Source: Sulfolobus tengchongensis
GTDB lineage: Archaea; Thermoproteota; Thermoprotei_A; Sulfolobales; Sulfolobaceae
DNA length: 64,000 nucleotides
Assembly: GCF_036967215.1 (NCBI RefSeq)
Contig: NZ_CP146016.1
Location: 1,613,337 to 1,677,336, forward strand
Direction of reading: 5' to 3'
Shown: positions 37,169-46,400 of the stretch, in pieces
Layout: each line of letters opens with the position of its first letter
Position numbering within the stretch: the stretch's first letter is position 1
Made by a program: the position numbers and the translations under genes
The notes under the pieces: generated by a model
Databases searched by the model: none
The model's input: only the letters and a program-made list of their open reading frames with translations
Told to the model about the DNA's origin: nothing

Positions 37169-37679
37169 CGTGATCTAGGATAAAGTACGAGATTTATTGT
37201 AGTGAATATTAGAAAGAAAATTGCGACACTGAATGCTATGTAAATTAGGTATGTAATTATAATACTATGAAATACCGTATTAACATCGATTGTTGTCCTA
37301 GTTTACGTGCCAGAAACGAATACGGCACTCCAGAATAATGGATCGTACTTCAAATTATACTTATGTATAAAATGTCTCCAGAAACCAAAAGCTAGTATAA
37401 TGATATACCACCAAGTTTCCCATCCCCATAATAGTATGGAAACACCTAAAAGAAAAGGCGAATATCAGATATAAGTTGTATTTTCGCTTGGCTTAATAAT
37501 TCAAATCCAGCAAAAGTTGAAATTGCGCCAGCACCAAAGTTTATCCAGTAAGAGGGAACGAGCTCTGATGGACTTATTTTGTATAATGATAGTCTAGCCA
37601 TTATTAAAACTGTTATTATAACGTAAAGCATTACCAATATTGACCATAATATTAGACTTAACATAATTGATTTAGGCAA
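37165..37679 (-). pseudogene. TDT-family (TehA/SLAC1-like) transporter remnant
   Basis: The C-terminal half of a tellurite-resistance/dicarboxylate transporter. The first frame reads PSYWINFGAGAISTFAGFELL. A frameshift near 37460 leads to FLLGVSILLWGWETWWYIII and KYDPLFWSAVFVSGT, then an in-frame TAA, then FHSIIITYLIYIAFSVAIFF to the original stop at 37165-37167. So there is at least one frameshift, one nonsense codon and loss of the N-terminal half. It lies just upstream of narK; some TDT members move nitrite, sulfite or organic acids. Confidence 0.8.
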
Positions 37680-37789
37680 TTATTTCTAGTGATCCCCTAA
37701 TATAAATCGTGTAGGATCATAAATATTTTTGAATTTTAAGAAATTAGTGAAGGTATGATCACCTTTATGTACAAGATACTATAAATGTA

Positions 37790-37803
37790 TATAAGATCTT
37801 ATA
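37790..37803. promoter_or_regulatory. 14-bp perfect palindrome upstream of narK
   Basis: TATAAGATCTTATA reads the same on both strands and is about 155 bases before the narK ATG. It is a candidate regulator site for the nitrate operon, although AT-rich palindromes arise often by chance. The likely TATA box of narK (TTATATATAAAC) is at about 37921-37932. Confidence 0.35.
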
Positions 37804-37920
37804 AAAGTAGTTTAAATACTATTGTTGTATCCGATTATATAGATTTTGTTATATTTTTATATAACTGTTAATTATATCTCTTGTATAAAAACATTTCTAC
37901 TCATAGATTAGGCTAGTGAC

Positions 37921-37932
37921 TTATATATAAAC
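37921..37932 (+). promoter_or_regulatory. TATA box of the nar operon
   Basis: TTATATATAAAC lies 25-36 bases before the narK ATG at 37957, so transcription would start at or a few bases before the start codon. Confidence 0.55.
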
Positions 37933-37956
37933 AATTCCTAGTTCGTAGCGATAATT

Positions 37957-39267
37957 ATGATTAAAAAAGTTCAAGTAAGTGAAGTTGAAGTAATTAAAAA
38001 ATATAAAAACGTAAGTAATAGAGCACTTACTGCTGGCACACTAGCTTTTTTCGCAGGGTTTGCAGCAGTTGCTCTCTTTGGTACTACTGTACTTAAAGTT
38101 GGTCCTATATTACACTTGAACTTAGTCGAGATTTCATGGTTAGTAGCGATACCTATCGTTACCGGCTCACTTTTGAGAATACCGTTTTCTTTATTGGTTG
38201 ATAAATATGGTCGTTGGACTCTATTTACACAGCTAGTAATAGGGTTTCTAGGTATGGTAGGAATTGCATATACCCTTAAACAAATTAATACTTTACCGCA
38301 CACGACAGCTTATTATATGTTATTACTTTTTGGTGCAATCGCTGGTACCTCAATCTCAACGTTTTCTAGTGGAATTACATACGTTTCTTACTTCTTCCCT
38401 CAACGTAAACAAGGAACAGCTTTAGGAATTTTTGCTGGTATAGGAAATTCTGCACCGGGAATATTTACTGCAATTTTACCATTCGCTTTAGCGTCTTTAG
38501 GACTTGTGAACGCTTACATTGCATGGGCCTCATTTTTAGCTTTAATGATCATCATTTATGCTCTCATTTCGTTAGATCCCTTATATATTACTTGCATAAA
38601 AAGGTGTGGTAAGAACAAAGACGAGGCTCAAAATTTATTGAAAGCTGCTGGCTTTGAGATTGTACCTTCTGGTTCCTTATCAGAATCATTAAAGAATGCT
38701 AGTAAAGATCCTAGAGTTTGGGCATTGGTTATAATGTATTTGACATCTTTCGGCGGTTTTGAGGCTTTAACTGAGTGGTTACCCACATACTGGAAGAGCT
38801 TCATGCATGTAACTTCAGTAGAAGCCGGTATATTGACTGGAGTAGTATATTCTCTAGTGACAGCATTAATAAGAATCTTCGGTGGATGGTCCTCAGATAA
38901 GTTTGGAGGTGAAAAAGTTGCCTTGATTTCGTATATCATAATGATTTTAGGAAGTATAGTTTTCATCATGGCTTACTCAATACCAATATCCGTATCAGCA
39001 GAGATAATTATGGCCATAGGAATGGGTATAGCCAATGGAGCAGTTTATAAGCTAGTTCCTAGGTATTCACCAAAAGCTGTCAGTGGTGCTTCTGGGCTAG
39101 TAGGTGGTTTAGGTTCTGCTGGAGGATTACTAATTCCACCTGTAATGGGATATATTGCAAGTGCAACTAATTTTCCATACGCATTTACTGTATTTACAAT
39201 TTTAGGTATAGTCTCAGTAGCTCTTTCTGTTACATTATGGAAAATTGGAGGTAATAAAAATGAGTAA
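37957..39267 (+). CDS. narK: nitrate/nitrite transporter, MFS family
   Basis: A 436-residue transporter with twelve predicted helices. It contains the MFS loop LVDKYGRWTLF, the NarK/NNP motifs GIFAGIGNSAPGIF and GLVGGLGSAGGLLIPPVMGY, and the arginine of RIPFSLLVDK that binds nitrate in the family. It would import nitrate and/or export nitrite. A cytoplasmic loop with two cysteines (TCIKRCG, about 210) is unusual. It is the first gene of the operon and ends 33 bases before narG. Confidence 0.9.
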   Translation: MIKKVQVSEVEVIKKYKNVSNRALTAGTLAFFAGFAAVALFGTTVLKVGPILHLNLVEISWLVAIPIVTGSLLRIPFSLLVDKYGRWTLFTQLVIGFLGMVGIAYTLKQINTLPHTTAYYMLLLFGAIAGTSISTFSSGITYVSYFFPQRKQGTALGIFAGIGNSAPGIFTAILPFALASLGLVNAYIAWASFLALMIIIYALISLDPLYITCIKRCGKNKDEAQNLLKAAGFEIVPSGSLSESLKNASKDPRVWALVIMYLTSFGGFEALTEWLPTYWKSFMHVTSVEAGILTGVVYSLVTALIRIFGGWSSDKFGGEKVALISYIIMILGSIVFIMAYSIPISVSAEIIMAIGMGIANGAVYKLVPRYSPKAVSGASGLVGGLGSAGGLLIPPVMGYIASATNFPYAFTVFTILGIVSVALSVTLWKIGGNKNE

Positions 39268-39300
39268 TTTATTTCGAATTTAAAGTCATGGGGTGAAAAA

Positions 39301-42300
39301 ATGACTTGGCAAAAATTTGAAAAAGGAGGAAGAGATTGGGAGCAATTTTACAGAAATAGATGGCAGTATGATAAAGTCGTCAGAAGTACGCATGGGGTTA
39401 ATTGTACAGGTTCTTGTAGTTGGATGATCTATGTTAAGGATGGTATTATAATAACTGAAATGCAAGCTTTAGATTATCCAATTATTAATCCTGAAATTCC
39501 TCCCTACGAACCAAGAGGATGTCCTAGAGGAGCCAGTTTTTCATGGTATGAATATTCTCCGCATAGGATTAAATACCCTTATGTTAGGAGAGCCTTACTA
39601 GAACTTTGGAGAGAAGAACTTCAAAGGATAAAAGATCCAGTAAAAGCGTGGGAAAATATCGTAGAAAATCCTGAAAAGTCAATGCAATATAAAAAGGCTA
39701 GAGGTAAAGGTGGTTTTGTTAGAGCATCATGGGAAGAAGTATATGAATTAATTTCCGCTGCACTCATTTACACCATAAAAAAATATGGTCCGGATAGAAT
39801 ATTTGGCTTCACTCCGATTCCAGCTATGTCCATGGTAAGTTATTCTGCAGGAACTAGATTTCTTTCATTAATAGGAGGAGTAGTAATGAGTTTCTATGAT
39901 TGGTACGCCGATTTACCAATAGCTTCGCCTCAAGTTTGGGGAGAGCAAACTGATGTTCCAGAGAGTGCAGATTGGTATAATTCTACATATATCATTGATT
40001 GGGGAACTAACATACCTCAAACAAGAACGCCTGATGCCCATTTCTATACTGAAGTAAGGTACAGAGGTACTAAAATAGTTGCAATTGCACCAGACTACGC
40101 AGAATACGTTAAATTCGCCGATTTATGGATACATCCTAAACCGGGAACTGATGGAGCATTGGCATTAGCAATGGCTCATGTGATAGCTAAAGAGTTTCAT
40201 GTGGATAGAGAAGTGGAATACTTTAAAAATTACATTAAAAAGTACACAGATGCACCTTTCTTAGTGATATTAGAGGAAGAGGATGGAAGGTTAGTACCAG
40301 GAAGATATCTAAGGGCTTCTGATATAGCATCAGTCGATAAGGGCGATTGGAAATTAGTAGTATTTGATTTGAATAGTAATAGTTTTTCTATACCAAATGG
40401 CAGTATAGGTTTTAGATGGTCCAACGATAAGAAATGGAATCTAGAACTTAAGGATAGCATAACTGGAAAGGATATAGAACCAGCGTTGACATTTTTAGGT
40501 ATCCATGATAAGGTGGTGAGTGTAAGTTTTCCTAGATTTGATGAGAAAGGTTACATAGAAAGAGAAGTCCCAGTTAAGGTTATCAAAACGACAAAAGGTA
40601 AAAATGTTTACATAACTACTGTCTTTGACCTACTATTAGCTAATCTGGGCGTAAAAAGAGAAGGACTAAAAGGATATCCAGAAAACTATGATGACGAAGT
40701 ACCTTACACTCCTGCTTGGCAGGAGAAAATTACTGGAGTTCCAAGAGAATTAGTTATTCAAGTAGCTAGGGAGTTTGCTCAAAACGCAGAAGAGACAAAG
40801 GGTAAATCTTTAGTTTTGGTAGGTGCTGGAACGAATCATTGGTTCCATAGTGATCTAATTTATCGTGCAATCATAACTATTTTAATGTTAATTGGCGCAA
40901 TCGGAGTTAATGGGGGAGGTTGGGCACATTATGTTGGGCAAGAAAAAGTTAGACCCATAGAAGGTTGGAACACAATAGCTTTCGCTAGAGATTGGGTTCC
41001 TGCAACTAGGTGGCAAAGTACTGGGCTATGGGTTTACATGCATACAGATCAATGGAGGTATGACGAGGTCCTAATGGATAAGCTAGCCGTTGGAAAGACT
41101 ATGTATACACATCCTGCAGACTACGTTAGGCTATCAGTGGAAAAGGGTTGGCAGCCCCTCTATCCCCAGTTTAATACAAATCCTTTACATGTTGGCAATA
41201 GCGTAGATGAGGTAATAAACAAGTTAGAGAAAAAAGATATTTCATTCGCAGTCGCTGATATTGATAATCCAATTAATTTTCCTAGAATATTGTTCGTATG
41301 GAGATCTAATCTGTTATTTTCTAGTGGAAAAGGTAGCGAATATTTCTTAAAGCATCTGTTGGGTACTGAAAATTCAGTTGAGAATAGAGATGAAGTAGCT
41401 AAAAATTACGTTAAAAATATAAGATGGAGAGATCCAGCGCCTGAAGGCAAGTTAGACCTTTTGATTGATCTGAACTTCAGAATGGACAGTACTGCATTAT
41501 ATTCGGATATAGTTTTACCTGCTGCAACTTGGTATGAAAAGTATGACATTAGCTCAACCGATATGCATACGTTCGTTCATCCATTCACTCCCGCTATAGA
41601 TCCTCCGTGGGAAGCTAAAAGTGATTGGAAAATTTTCGTAAATTTAGCCAAGAAGTTCTCTGAGATGGCTTCCAAATACTTCGATAGAAAAGTTACTGAT
41701 GTGGTTTATGTTCCACTCTTGCATGATACAGCAGATGAGATAGCTTATCCCATGTTGACTGATCCTGAGGCCCAAGTTTTAATGGAAGAGAAATTAACTC
41801 CAGGTAAGAATATGGGTAAAATAATTCTAGTAGAGAGAGACTATTCAAAAGTTTATGAAATGATGATAACCTTAGGACCTCTCGTTAAAGAGAAAAAATT
41901 AATGTATTTCGGTATAGAAAACAACTATTCCAAAGAATATGAAGAGTTAAAGGAGTTTTTAGGTAGTTTGGATGATAGACCACTTATTGATGAGGATAAA
42001 AAAGTAGCAGAGGCTATATTAAGGCTAAGCGGTTCAACAAATGGTGAGGTCTCTGTCAGAGAGTACAAATATTTGGAAGATAAGACCGGGCTAGATTTTA
42101 GAGATTTAAGTGAAGGAATAGAAGAGATAAAGATTACATTTAACGATATAATAGCCCAACCTCGTAGAGTAATAGATAGTCCTATAGAATCCGGAATAGT
42201 CAAAGGAAATAGGACGTACTCAGCGTTTACTTTTAACGTTGAATATTATGTGCCATGGAGAACTTTATCTGGTAGGCAGCACTTTTACCTTGATCACATA

Positions 42301-42816
42301 CTGATCAGAGAAGAAGGGGAACAATTGCCGGTATATAAACCACCATTGGAAATTGTAAAAACAACTAATACTGACGGAGTTTTGATCGCTAGATACTTAA
42401 CTCCTCATGGGAAATGGCAAATACACTCAACTTTTATGGATAATTTGAGAATGTTAACGTTATTTAGGGGCGGTCCAGTAATTTGGATAAATGAGGATGA
42501 CGCTAAATCTATAGGAGTTAAGGATAATGATTGGGTAGAAGTGTTTAATGAGAACGGTATAATAGTCACAAGAGCGGTGGTTTCTAATAGAATTCCTAGA
42601 GGTACGGTAATCATGTATCACGCACAAGAGAGAACAATTTACGTTAAGGAATCTAAAAACGGAAAGATGAGTGGATCTCATAATGCGGTAACGAGGGTTC
42701 ACATAAAACCGACATGGCTAATTGGAGGTTACGCCCAATTTTCTTTCGCTTTAAATTATTATGGTCCCGTTGGTACGCAAAGAGATACAATAGTTTCAAT
42801 AAGGAGGTTGGAGTAA
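39301..42816 (+). CDS. narG: respiratory nitrate reductase alpha subunit
   Basis: A 1171-residue molybdenum bis-MGD subunit. H31, C35, C39 and C74 (HGVNCTGSCSW...CPRGAS) bind the FS0 4Fe-4S cluster. D204 in FYDWYADLPIASP corresponds to the molybdenum ligand D222 of E. coli NarG. Long segments such as WGEQTDVPESADWYNS and NIPQTRTPDAHF match the bacterial enzyme. There is no twin-arginine signal, so the subunit is predicted to stay in the cytoplasm, unlike halophile and Pyrobaculum NarG. GGTGA before the ATG is a good ribosome site. It reduces nitrate to nitrite with electrons from quinol. Confidence 0.95.
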   Translation: MTWQKFEKGGRDWEQFYRNRWQYDKVVRSTHGVNCTGSCSWMIYVKDGIIITEMQALDYPIINPEIPPYEPRGCPRGASFSWYEYSPHRIKYPYVRRALLELWREELQRIKDPVKAWENIVENPEKSMQYKKARGKGGFVRASWEEVYELISAALIYTIKKYGPDRIFGFTPIPAMSMVSYSAGTRFLSLIGGVVMSFYDWYADLPIASPQVWGEQTDVPESADWYNSTYIIDWGTNIPQTRTPDAHFYTEVRYRGTKIVAIAPDYAEYVKFADLWIHPKPGTDGALALAMAHVIAKEFHVDREVEYFKNYIKKYTDAPFLVILEEEDGRLVPGRYLRASDIASVDKGDWKLVVFDLNSNSFSIPNGSIGFRWSNDKKWNLELKDSITGKDIEPALTFLGIHDKVVSVSFPRFDEKGYIEREVPVKVIKTTKGKNVYITTVFDLLLANLGVKREGLKGYPENYDDEVPYTPAWQEKITGVPRELVIQVAREFAQNAEETKGKSLVLVGAGTNHWFHSDLIYRAIITILMLIGAIGVNGGGWAHYVGQEKVRPIEGWNTIAFARDWVPATRWQSTGLWVYMHTDQWRYDEVLMDKLAVGKTMYTHPADYVRLSVEKGWQPLYPQFNTNPLHVGNSVDEVINKLEKKDISFAVADIDNPINFPRILFVWRSNLLFSSGKGSEYFLKHLLGTENSVENRDEVAKNYVKNIRWRDPAPEGKLDLLIDLNFRMDSTALYSDIVLPAATWYEKYDISSTDMHTFVHPFTPAIDPPWEAKSDWKIFVNLAKKFSEMASKYFDRKVTDVVYVPLLHDTADEIAYPMLTDPEAQVLMEEKLTPGKNMGKIILVERDYSKVYEMMITLGPLVKEKKLMYFGIENNYSKEYEELKEFLGSLDDRPLIDEDKKVAEAILRLSGSTNGEVSVREYKYLEDKTGLDFRDLSEGIEEIKITFNDIIAQPRRVIDSPIESGIVKGNRTYSAFTFNVEYYVPWRTLSGRQHFYLDHILIREEGEQLPVYKPPLEIVKTTNTDGVLIARYLTPHGKWQIHSTFMDNLRMLTLFRGGPVIWINEDDAKSIGVKDNDWVEVFNENGIIVTRAVVSNRIPRGTVIMYHAQERTIYVKESKNGKMSGSHNAVTRVHIKPTWLIGGYAQFSFALNYYGPVGTQRDTIVSIRRLE

Positions 42817-42817
42817 A

Positions 42818-44302
42818 ATGAAAATATTAGCTCAATTTATGGGTGTATTCAATTTAGATAAATGCTTAGGTTGTAATGCGTGTACAGTAGCATGTAAGAA
42901 TTTGTGGACTAACAGAGATGGCACAGAATATATGTATTGGAATAACGTTGAAACTAGGCCTGGTCCCGGATATCCATTAGAATGGGAAGATCAAGAAAAG
43001 TACAGAGGAGGTTGGATTTTAACTAGAGATGGTAAATTAAAGTTAGCCATAGGTGGAAGAATAGCTAGATTACTGGAACTATTTCACAATCCATATTTGC
43101 CCACAATTGACGATTATTTTGAACCATTCACGTTTACCTATGATAATTTAATCAGTGCTACGCAAAGCGATAAACAACCGGTTGCAGAGCCAATATCACT
43201 TGTAAGTGGTAAAAAAATGGAGATAAGATTAGGACCTAATTGGAACGATGATTTAGCTGGTGGTTCTGAAGCTATTTTGAAGGATCCTAATATCAAAAAG
43301 TTAGAGAATAAGATAAAGACTGATTTCGAAAATGCCTTTATGATGTATTTACCTAGAATATGCAATCATTGTTTAAACCCAGCCTGTGTTGCGGCTTGTC
43401 CTGCAGGGGCTATGTATAAGAGAGAAGAAGATGGAATAGTTTTGAATGATCAAAATAAGTGTCGTGGATGGAGATTTTGTGTTGCCGCATGTCCATATAA
43501 GAAAGTATATTATAACTGGGTAACGGGAAAGGCCGAAAAGTGTATATTGTGCTATCCCAGATTAGAGACTGGTCAAATTCCAGCATGTTTCCATGAATGT
43601 GTTGGAAGGATTAGATATCTAGGCGTAGTGTTATACGATGCAGATAGAGTGGAATGGGCTGCATCAGCTAGGGATCCTAAGGAAATAATTGACAGACATC
43701 TAGAGATAATTCAAAATCCTTTCGATGAAAACGTTATAAAGAATGCTAAAGAGAATGGGATAACTGATGATTTCATAGAAGCAGCTCAAAGAACTCCAGT
43801 ATATAAGATGATTAAAGTTTGGAAAATAGCTTTGCCATTACATCCAGAATTCAGAACACTCCCAATGATATGGTATATTCCACCTTTAAGTCCTTTAGTG
43901 GAGAATATAAGGGTGAAAAGTGATGAGGAATTCTTCCCTATCGTAGATCATATGAGGATACCAATAGAATACTTAGCCAATATGTTTACTGCGGGTGATA
44001 CTGAAAAAATAAAGGAAGCATTGAAAAAATTGATTGGTTTAAGAATTTATATGAGGCAGAAAAGATTAGGCAAGAAAATTGATGAAAGAGTAATTAAAGA
44101 AACTTCATTAACAGAAGAGGATCTTGAAGAGATGTATAAGGTCTTAGCTATAGCTAGGTTGGAAGATAGATTCGTAATTCCTACTGCACATAAGGAGAAG
44201 GCTTTAAGCATATTTGAGGAAACATTAGCCCCAGAATACATTCAAGGCAATAGAGGGTTAGAACATACTTCAAGAAGAGATTTGAGGTTGAGGAGAAAAT
44301 GA
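42818..44302 (+). CDS. narH: respiratory nitrate reductase beta subunit
   Basis: A 494-residue iron-sulfur subunit. Cluster motifs in order: CLGCNACTVACKNLW near the start, CNHCLNPACVAACP, then CRGWRFCVAACPYKK, where Trp replaces one Cys as for the 3Fe-4S cluster, and CILCYPR...CFHEC. It carries electrons from the NarI haems to NarG. The gene starts 2 bases after the narG stop with GGAGG upstream, and overlaps narJ by 4 bases. No Tat signal. Confidence 0.95.
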   Translation: MKILAQFMGVFNLDKCLGCNACTVACKNLWTNRDGTEYMYWNNVETRPGPGYPLEWEDQEKYRGGWILTRDGKLKLAIGGRIARLLELFHNPYLPTIDDYFEPFTFTYDNLISATQSDKQPVAEPISLVSGKKMEIRLGPNWNDDLAGGSEAILKDPNIKKLENKIKTDFENAFMMYLPRICNHCLNPACVAACPAGAMYKREEDGIVLNDQNKCRGWRFCVAACPYKKVYYNWVTGKAEKCILCYPRLETGQIPACFHECVGRIRYLGVVLYDADRVEWAASARDPKEIIDRHLEIIQNPFDENVIKNAKENGITDDFIEAAQRTPVYKMIKVWKIALPLHPEFRTLPMIWYIPPLSPLVENIRVKSDEEFFPIVDHMRIPIEYLANMFTAGDTEKIKEALKKLIGLRIYMRQKRLGKKIDERVIKETSLTEEDLEEMYKVLAIARLEDRFVIPTAHKEKALSIFEETLAPEYIQGNRGLEHTSRRDLRLRRK

Positions 44303-44799
44303 ACCTACTGGAAATTACTGCGGAATTATTGGAATATCCAACCTCATGGATAGGGAGGAGGAAGGAAATTATCAATTCCATAAGTCAGATATCATCACCT
44401 CATAAGCAATTTCTACTAGAATTCTTGGAGAGCATTTCCGTATATAATGAACTAGATCTTGAAGAAATCTATGTCAGTACTTTTGATAATAATGATTATA
44501 TTACCTTATATATAACTTATTATATAACTGGAGAAGAAAAAGAAAGAATAAAACCGGCTAAGAGAGGTCTATTACTAGCTTGGCTAAAAGAGAGAATTAA
44601 AATGAATGGTAAAGAATTACCTGATTATCTACCAGTACTATTAAAATATTTGAGTGCTAATAATGATGATGAAGTAAAGAAAATATTACAAAGACCTATT
44701 AGTATTATTTTGAATAGACTTAAAGAGAAGAACTCTATTTTTTATCCTCTCATCAAGTTGGCTTATCTAGAACTTTATGGAGGGAATCAAAATGAATGA
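44299..44799 (+). CDS. narJ: nitrate reductase molybdenum cofactor assembly chaperone
   Basis: A 166-residue helical protein, shorter than bacterial NarJ (about 230) but with the TorD/NarJ-like pattern (LLEITAELLEYPTSW at the start and LPDYLPVLLKYLS in the middle, the latter characteristic of NarJ). It helps insert molybdenum cofactor and clusters into NarG before membrane docking. Its ATG overlaps the narH stop and its end overlaps narI. Confidence 0.88.
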   Translation: MNLLEITAELLEYPTSWIGRRKEIINSISQISSPHKQFLLEFLESISVYNELDLEEIYVSTFDNNDYITLYITYYITGEEKERIKPAKRGLLLAWLKERIKMNGKELPDYLPVLLKYLSANNDDEVKKILQRPISIILNRLKEKNSIFYPLIKLAYLELYGGNQNE

Positions 44800-45478
44800 T
44801 CTGTTTTGGGTAATTTATCCTTATATATCAATTACTATATTTTTCTCAGGCTATATTTACACGTATTTAACAAGGAGGTATTACTGGTCTGCCAGATCAC
44901 TCCAACTTCTTTCAAAACGTACACATTCCTATGCATCTAACCTTTTCCATTATGGTATAGTTATAGTACTTTTAGGACATTTATTCGGAATAGCCTTACC
45001 AGCTTCAGCACTACTAGCAATAGGAATATCGTATAGTTTACATATAGCTTTGGCATTTTATTTGGGAGCAACATTTGGAATAATAACCATAATAGGACTA
45101 ATATGGCTATTAGCAATTTCATATTTTACTAAGGCCGTTGATTCATTATCGGTCACAGATCACTTAGTATACATAATACTAGTTTTAGTGCTAATAACTG
45201 GACTCTATAATACACTGGTAGTGCATCCAAATTATGAAGCTACTGTTGCGCCATGGTTCCAAGGACTTATAACATTCCATCCCAATCCAGTCTTAATGAC
45301 TCAAGCACCTTTAATATTACAGGTTCATGTTGCTTTATCATTCCTATTGTATGCAATATGGCCCTTCTCAAGACTAGTTCATGTCTTTACGTTTCCCGTG
45401 ACATACTTATGGAGACCTTATATCGTTTATAGAAGATATAGCTTATCTAAAATTAGGAAAAAAGAGAAACCTTTTTGA
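44792..45478 (+). CDS. narI: respiratory nitrate reductase gamma subunit (cytochrome b)
   Basis: About 228 residues with five membrane helices. Haem ligands can be placed by comparison with E. coli NarI (H56/H66 and H187/H205): counting from ATG 44792 these are H53 and H63 (LFHYGIV, LGHLFG), H179 (LQVHVAL) and H197 (RLVHVFT), with the same 18-residue spacing in the second pair. It oxidises quinol and anchors NarGH. I prefer ATG 44792 to 44777 because GGAGGG lies 7 bases before it. Its last 47 bases are duplicated at 48630. Confidence 0.93.
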   Translation: MNDLFWVIYPYISITIFFSGYIYTYLTRRYYWSARSLQLLSKRTHSYASNLFHYGIVIVLLGHLFGIALPASALLAIGISYSLHIALAFYLGATFGIITIIGLIWLLAISYFTKAVDSLSVTDHLVYIILVLVLITGLYNTLVVHPNYEATVAPWFQGLITFHPNPVLMTQAPLILQVHVALSFLLYAIWPFSRLVHVFTFPVTYLWRPYIVYRRYSLSKIRKKEKPF

Positions 45479-45492
45479 GAGAAATAAATATC
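45446..45492 (+). repeat. direct repeat at the narI tail, copy 1
   Basis: These 47 bases span the last 11 narI codons and the next 14 bases. They recur at 48630-48676 with about three substitutions and two one-base shifts in A and T runs. The 3.2 kb between the copies looks like inserted DNA. Confidence 0.7.
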
Positions 45493-45577
45493 TAACATCA
45501 ATAATAATTTTCATAAAATCCTCGATAAATGTTTAACTATAAGTAAAAAATAACGTCAGTATAACGGAAAAATAATT

Positions 45578-45851
45578 GGGGAGCGTTCAGTAATAAATCT
45601 TTACTATCAAAAATTTTGCATACCCATGAGAGTGTGGTAATGTTGGATTGTATTCATGAAAATCGACAAATAATAAAAGCTAAGTTGTAATCCGTTTAAT
45701 CTTCTATGTATCTTGTAATACTTGCCGAGAGAATACTATATAAGTATTTGAATATTTACACGAAATGACTTTTCGTGCATACAATTTCTTTACGTTTTTT
45801 ATTTTTAGCGCATTACATACTAATTTTCATGACTGCACTCCAACGCTCCCC
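45578..45851. mobile_element. MITE-like unit with 10-bp terminal inverted repeats
   Basis: GGGGAGCGTT (45578-45587) and AACGCTCCCC (45842-45851) bound a 274-bp non-coding segment. Inside is a second hairpin, CACGAAA-TGACT-TTTCGTG (45759-45777). GC-rich perfect ends in an AT-rich gap are unlikely by chance. No clear target duplication is visible. It could be a non-autonomous transposon or a structured RNA gene. Confidence 0.45.
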
Positions 45852-45916
45852 TTAGCCTAAGTGATTTTTCATTGATTCACGATTTAAATTTTTGCGTGTA
45901 TGCTCGCTCTGCATTG

Positions 45917-45938
45917 AAGGGTAAGCTTTCTGCCCGCA
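45917..45938 (-). repeat. TnpB right-end-like relic D
   Basis: On the minus strand GCGGGCAGAAAGCTTACCCT is nearly the same as the first block of relics A and B; the second block (GGGAAGAAGTC) is lost. It lies 31 bases past the vapC stop. Confidence 0.35.
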
Positions 45939-45968
45939 TTTATGTAAGATATAACCTTTAATAATCTA

Positions 45969-46232
45969 TTATATCAACTCATTAGCTAAAATCACCTTCA
46001 ATCCAAACTCTTTCAGTCTTTCATAATGTTTTACGTTATTAGTTACTAGAGAGAGTTTGTTTGCAATACAGATGCTTCCTATAATTAGATCGGGATCATC
46101 AATTAATTCTCCTTTTCTTTTTAATTCTGCATAAATCCTTGAACTTATCTTAACACTCTCATTATCTAAACAGAGTATTCTGAAGTTTGACTCAATATCC
46201 TTTTTATACTCTGTCACGTTTTTTCCTAGATA
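45969..46232 (-). pseudogene. vapC: VapC toxin, C-terminal part
   Basis: The frame reads YLGKNVTEYKKDIESNFRIL and goes on with DDPDLIIGSICIANKLSLVTNN, the second half of a PIN-domain RNase with its acidic residues D in DDPDL. It continues directly from the N-terminal half at 47790-47912, as GIA joined to YLG, giving about 128 residues, a normal VapC. The two halves are split by the tnpB element. A GTG at 46217 could start a fragment, but without the first catalytic Asp. Confidence 0.88.
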
Positions 46233-46400
46233 GGGGTTTGGGTCTCATTGAATTTCATATATTTTGTATTCAATTTTCGACCCTTGGAGTTCACCGAAGT
46301 CGCGTATGCTCATCCCTCTCCGTCCCATTAGGGGGATAACCCCACTCACCCTAAAAGGGTGAGGAAACCCCCACATCTTAAGGTTAAATTTCCTCAAATA
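46233..46400 (-). ncRNA. predicted omega RNA scaffold at the right end of the tnpB element
   Basis: The 3' end of tnpB and the bases to the right border form GC-rich pairings (CACCCTTTTAGGGTG; GGGGTTATCCCC). TnpB proteins use an RNA from this region whose guide is the flanking DNA, here the vapC sequence TATCTAGGAAAAAACGTGAC. Exact ends are unknown. Confidence 0.45.

Larger units (their letters stand above)
45479..45968. other. gene-free gap: MITE-like unit plus relic
   Basis: Contains the inverted-repeat unit 45578-45851 and the hairpin relic 45917-45938, both listed separately. No ORF is supported. Confidence 0.5.
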
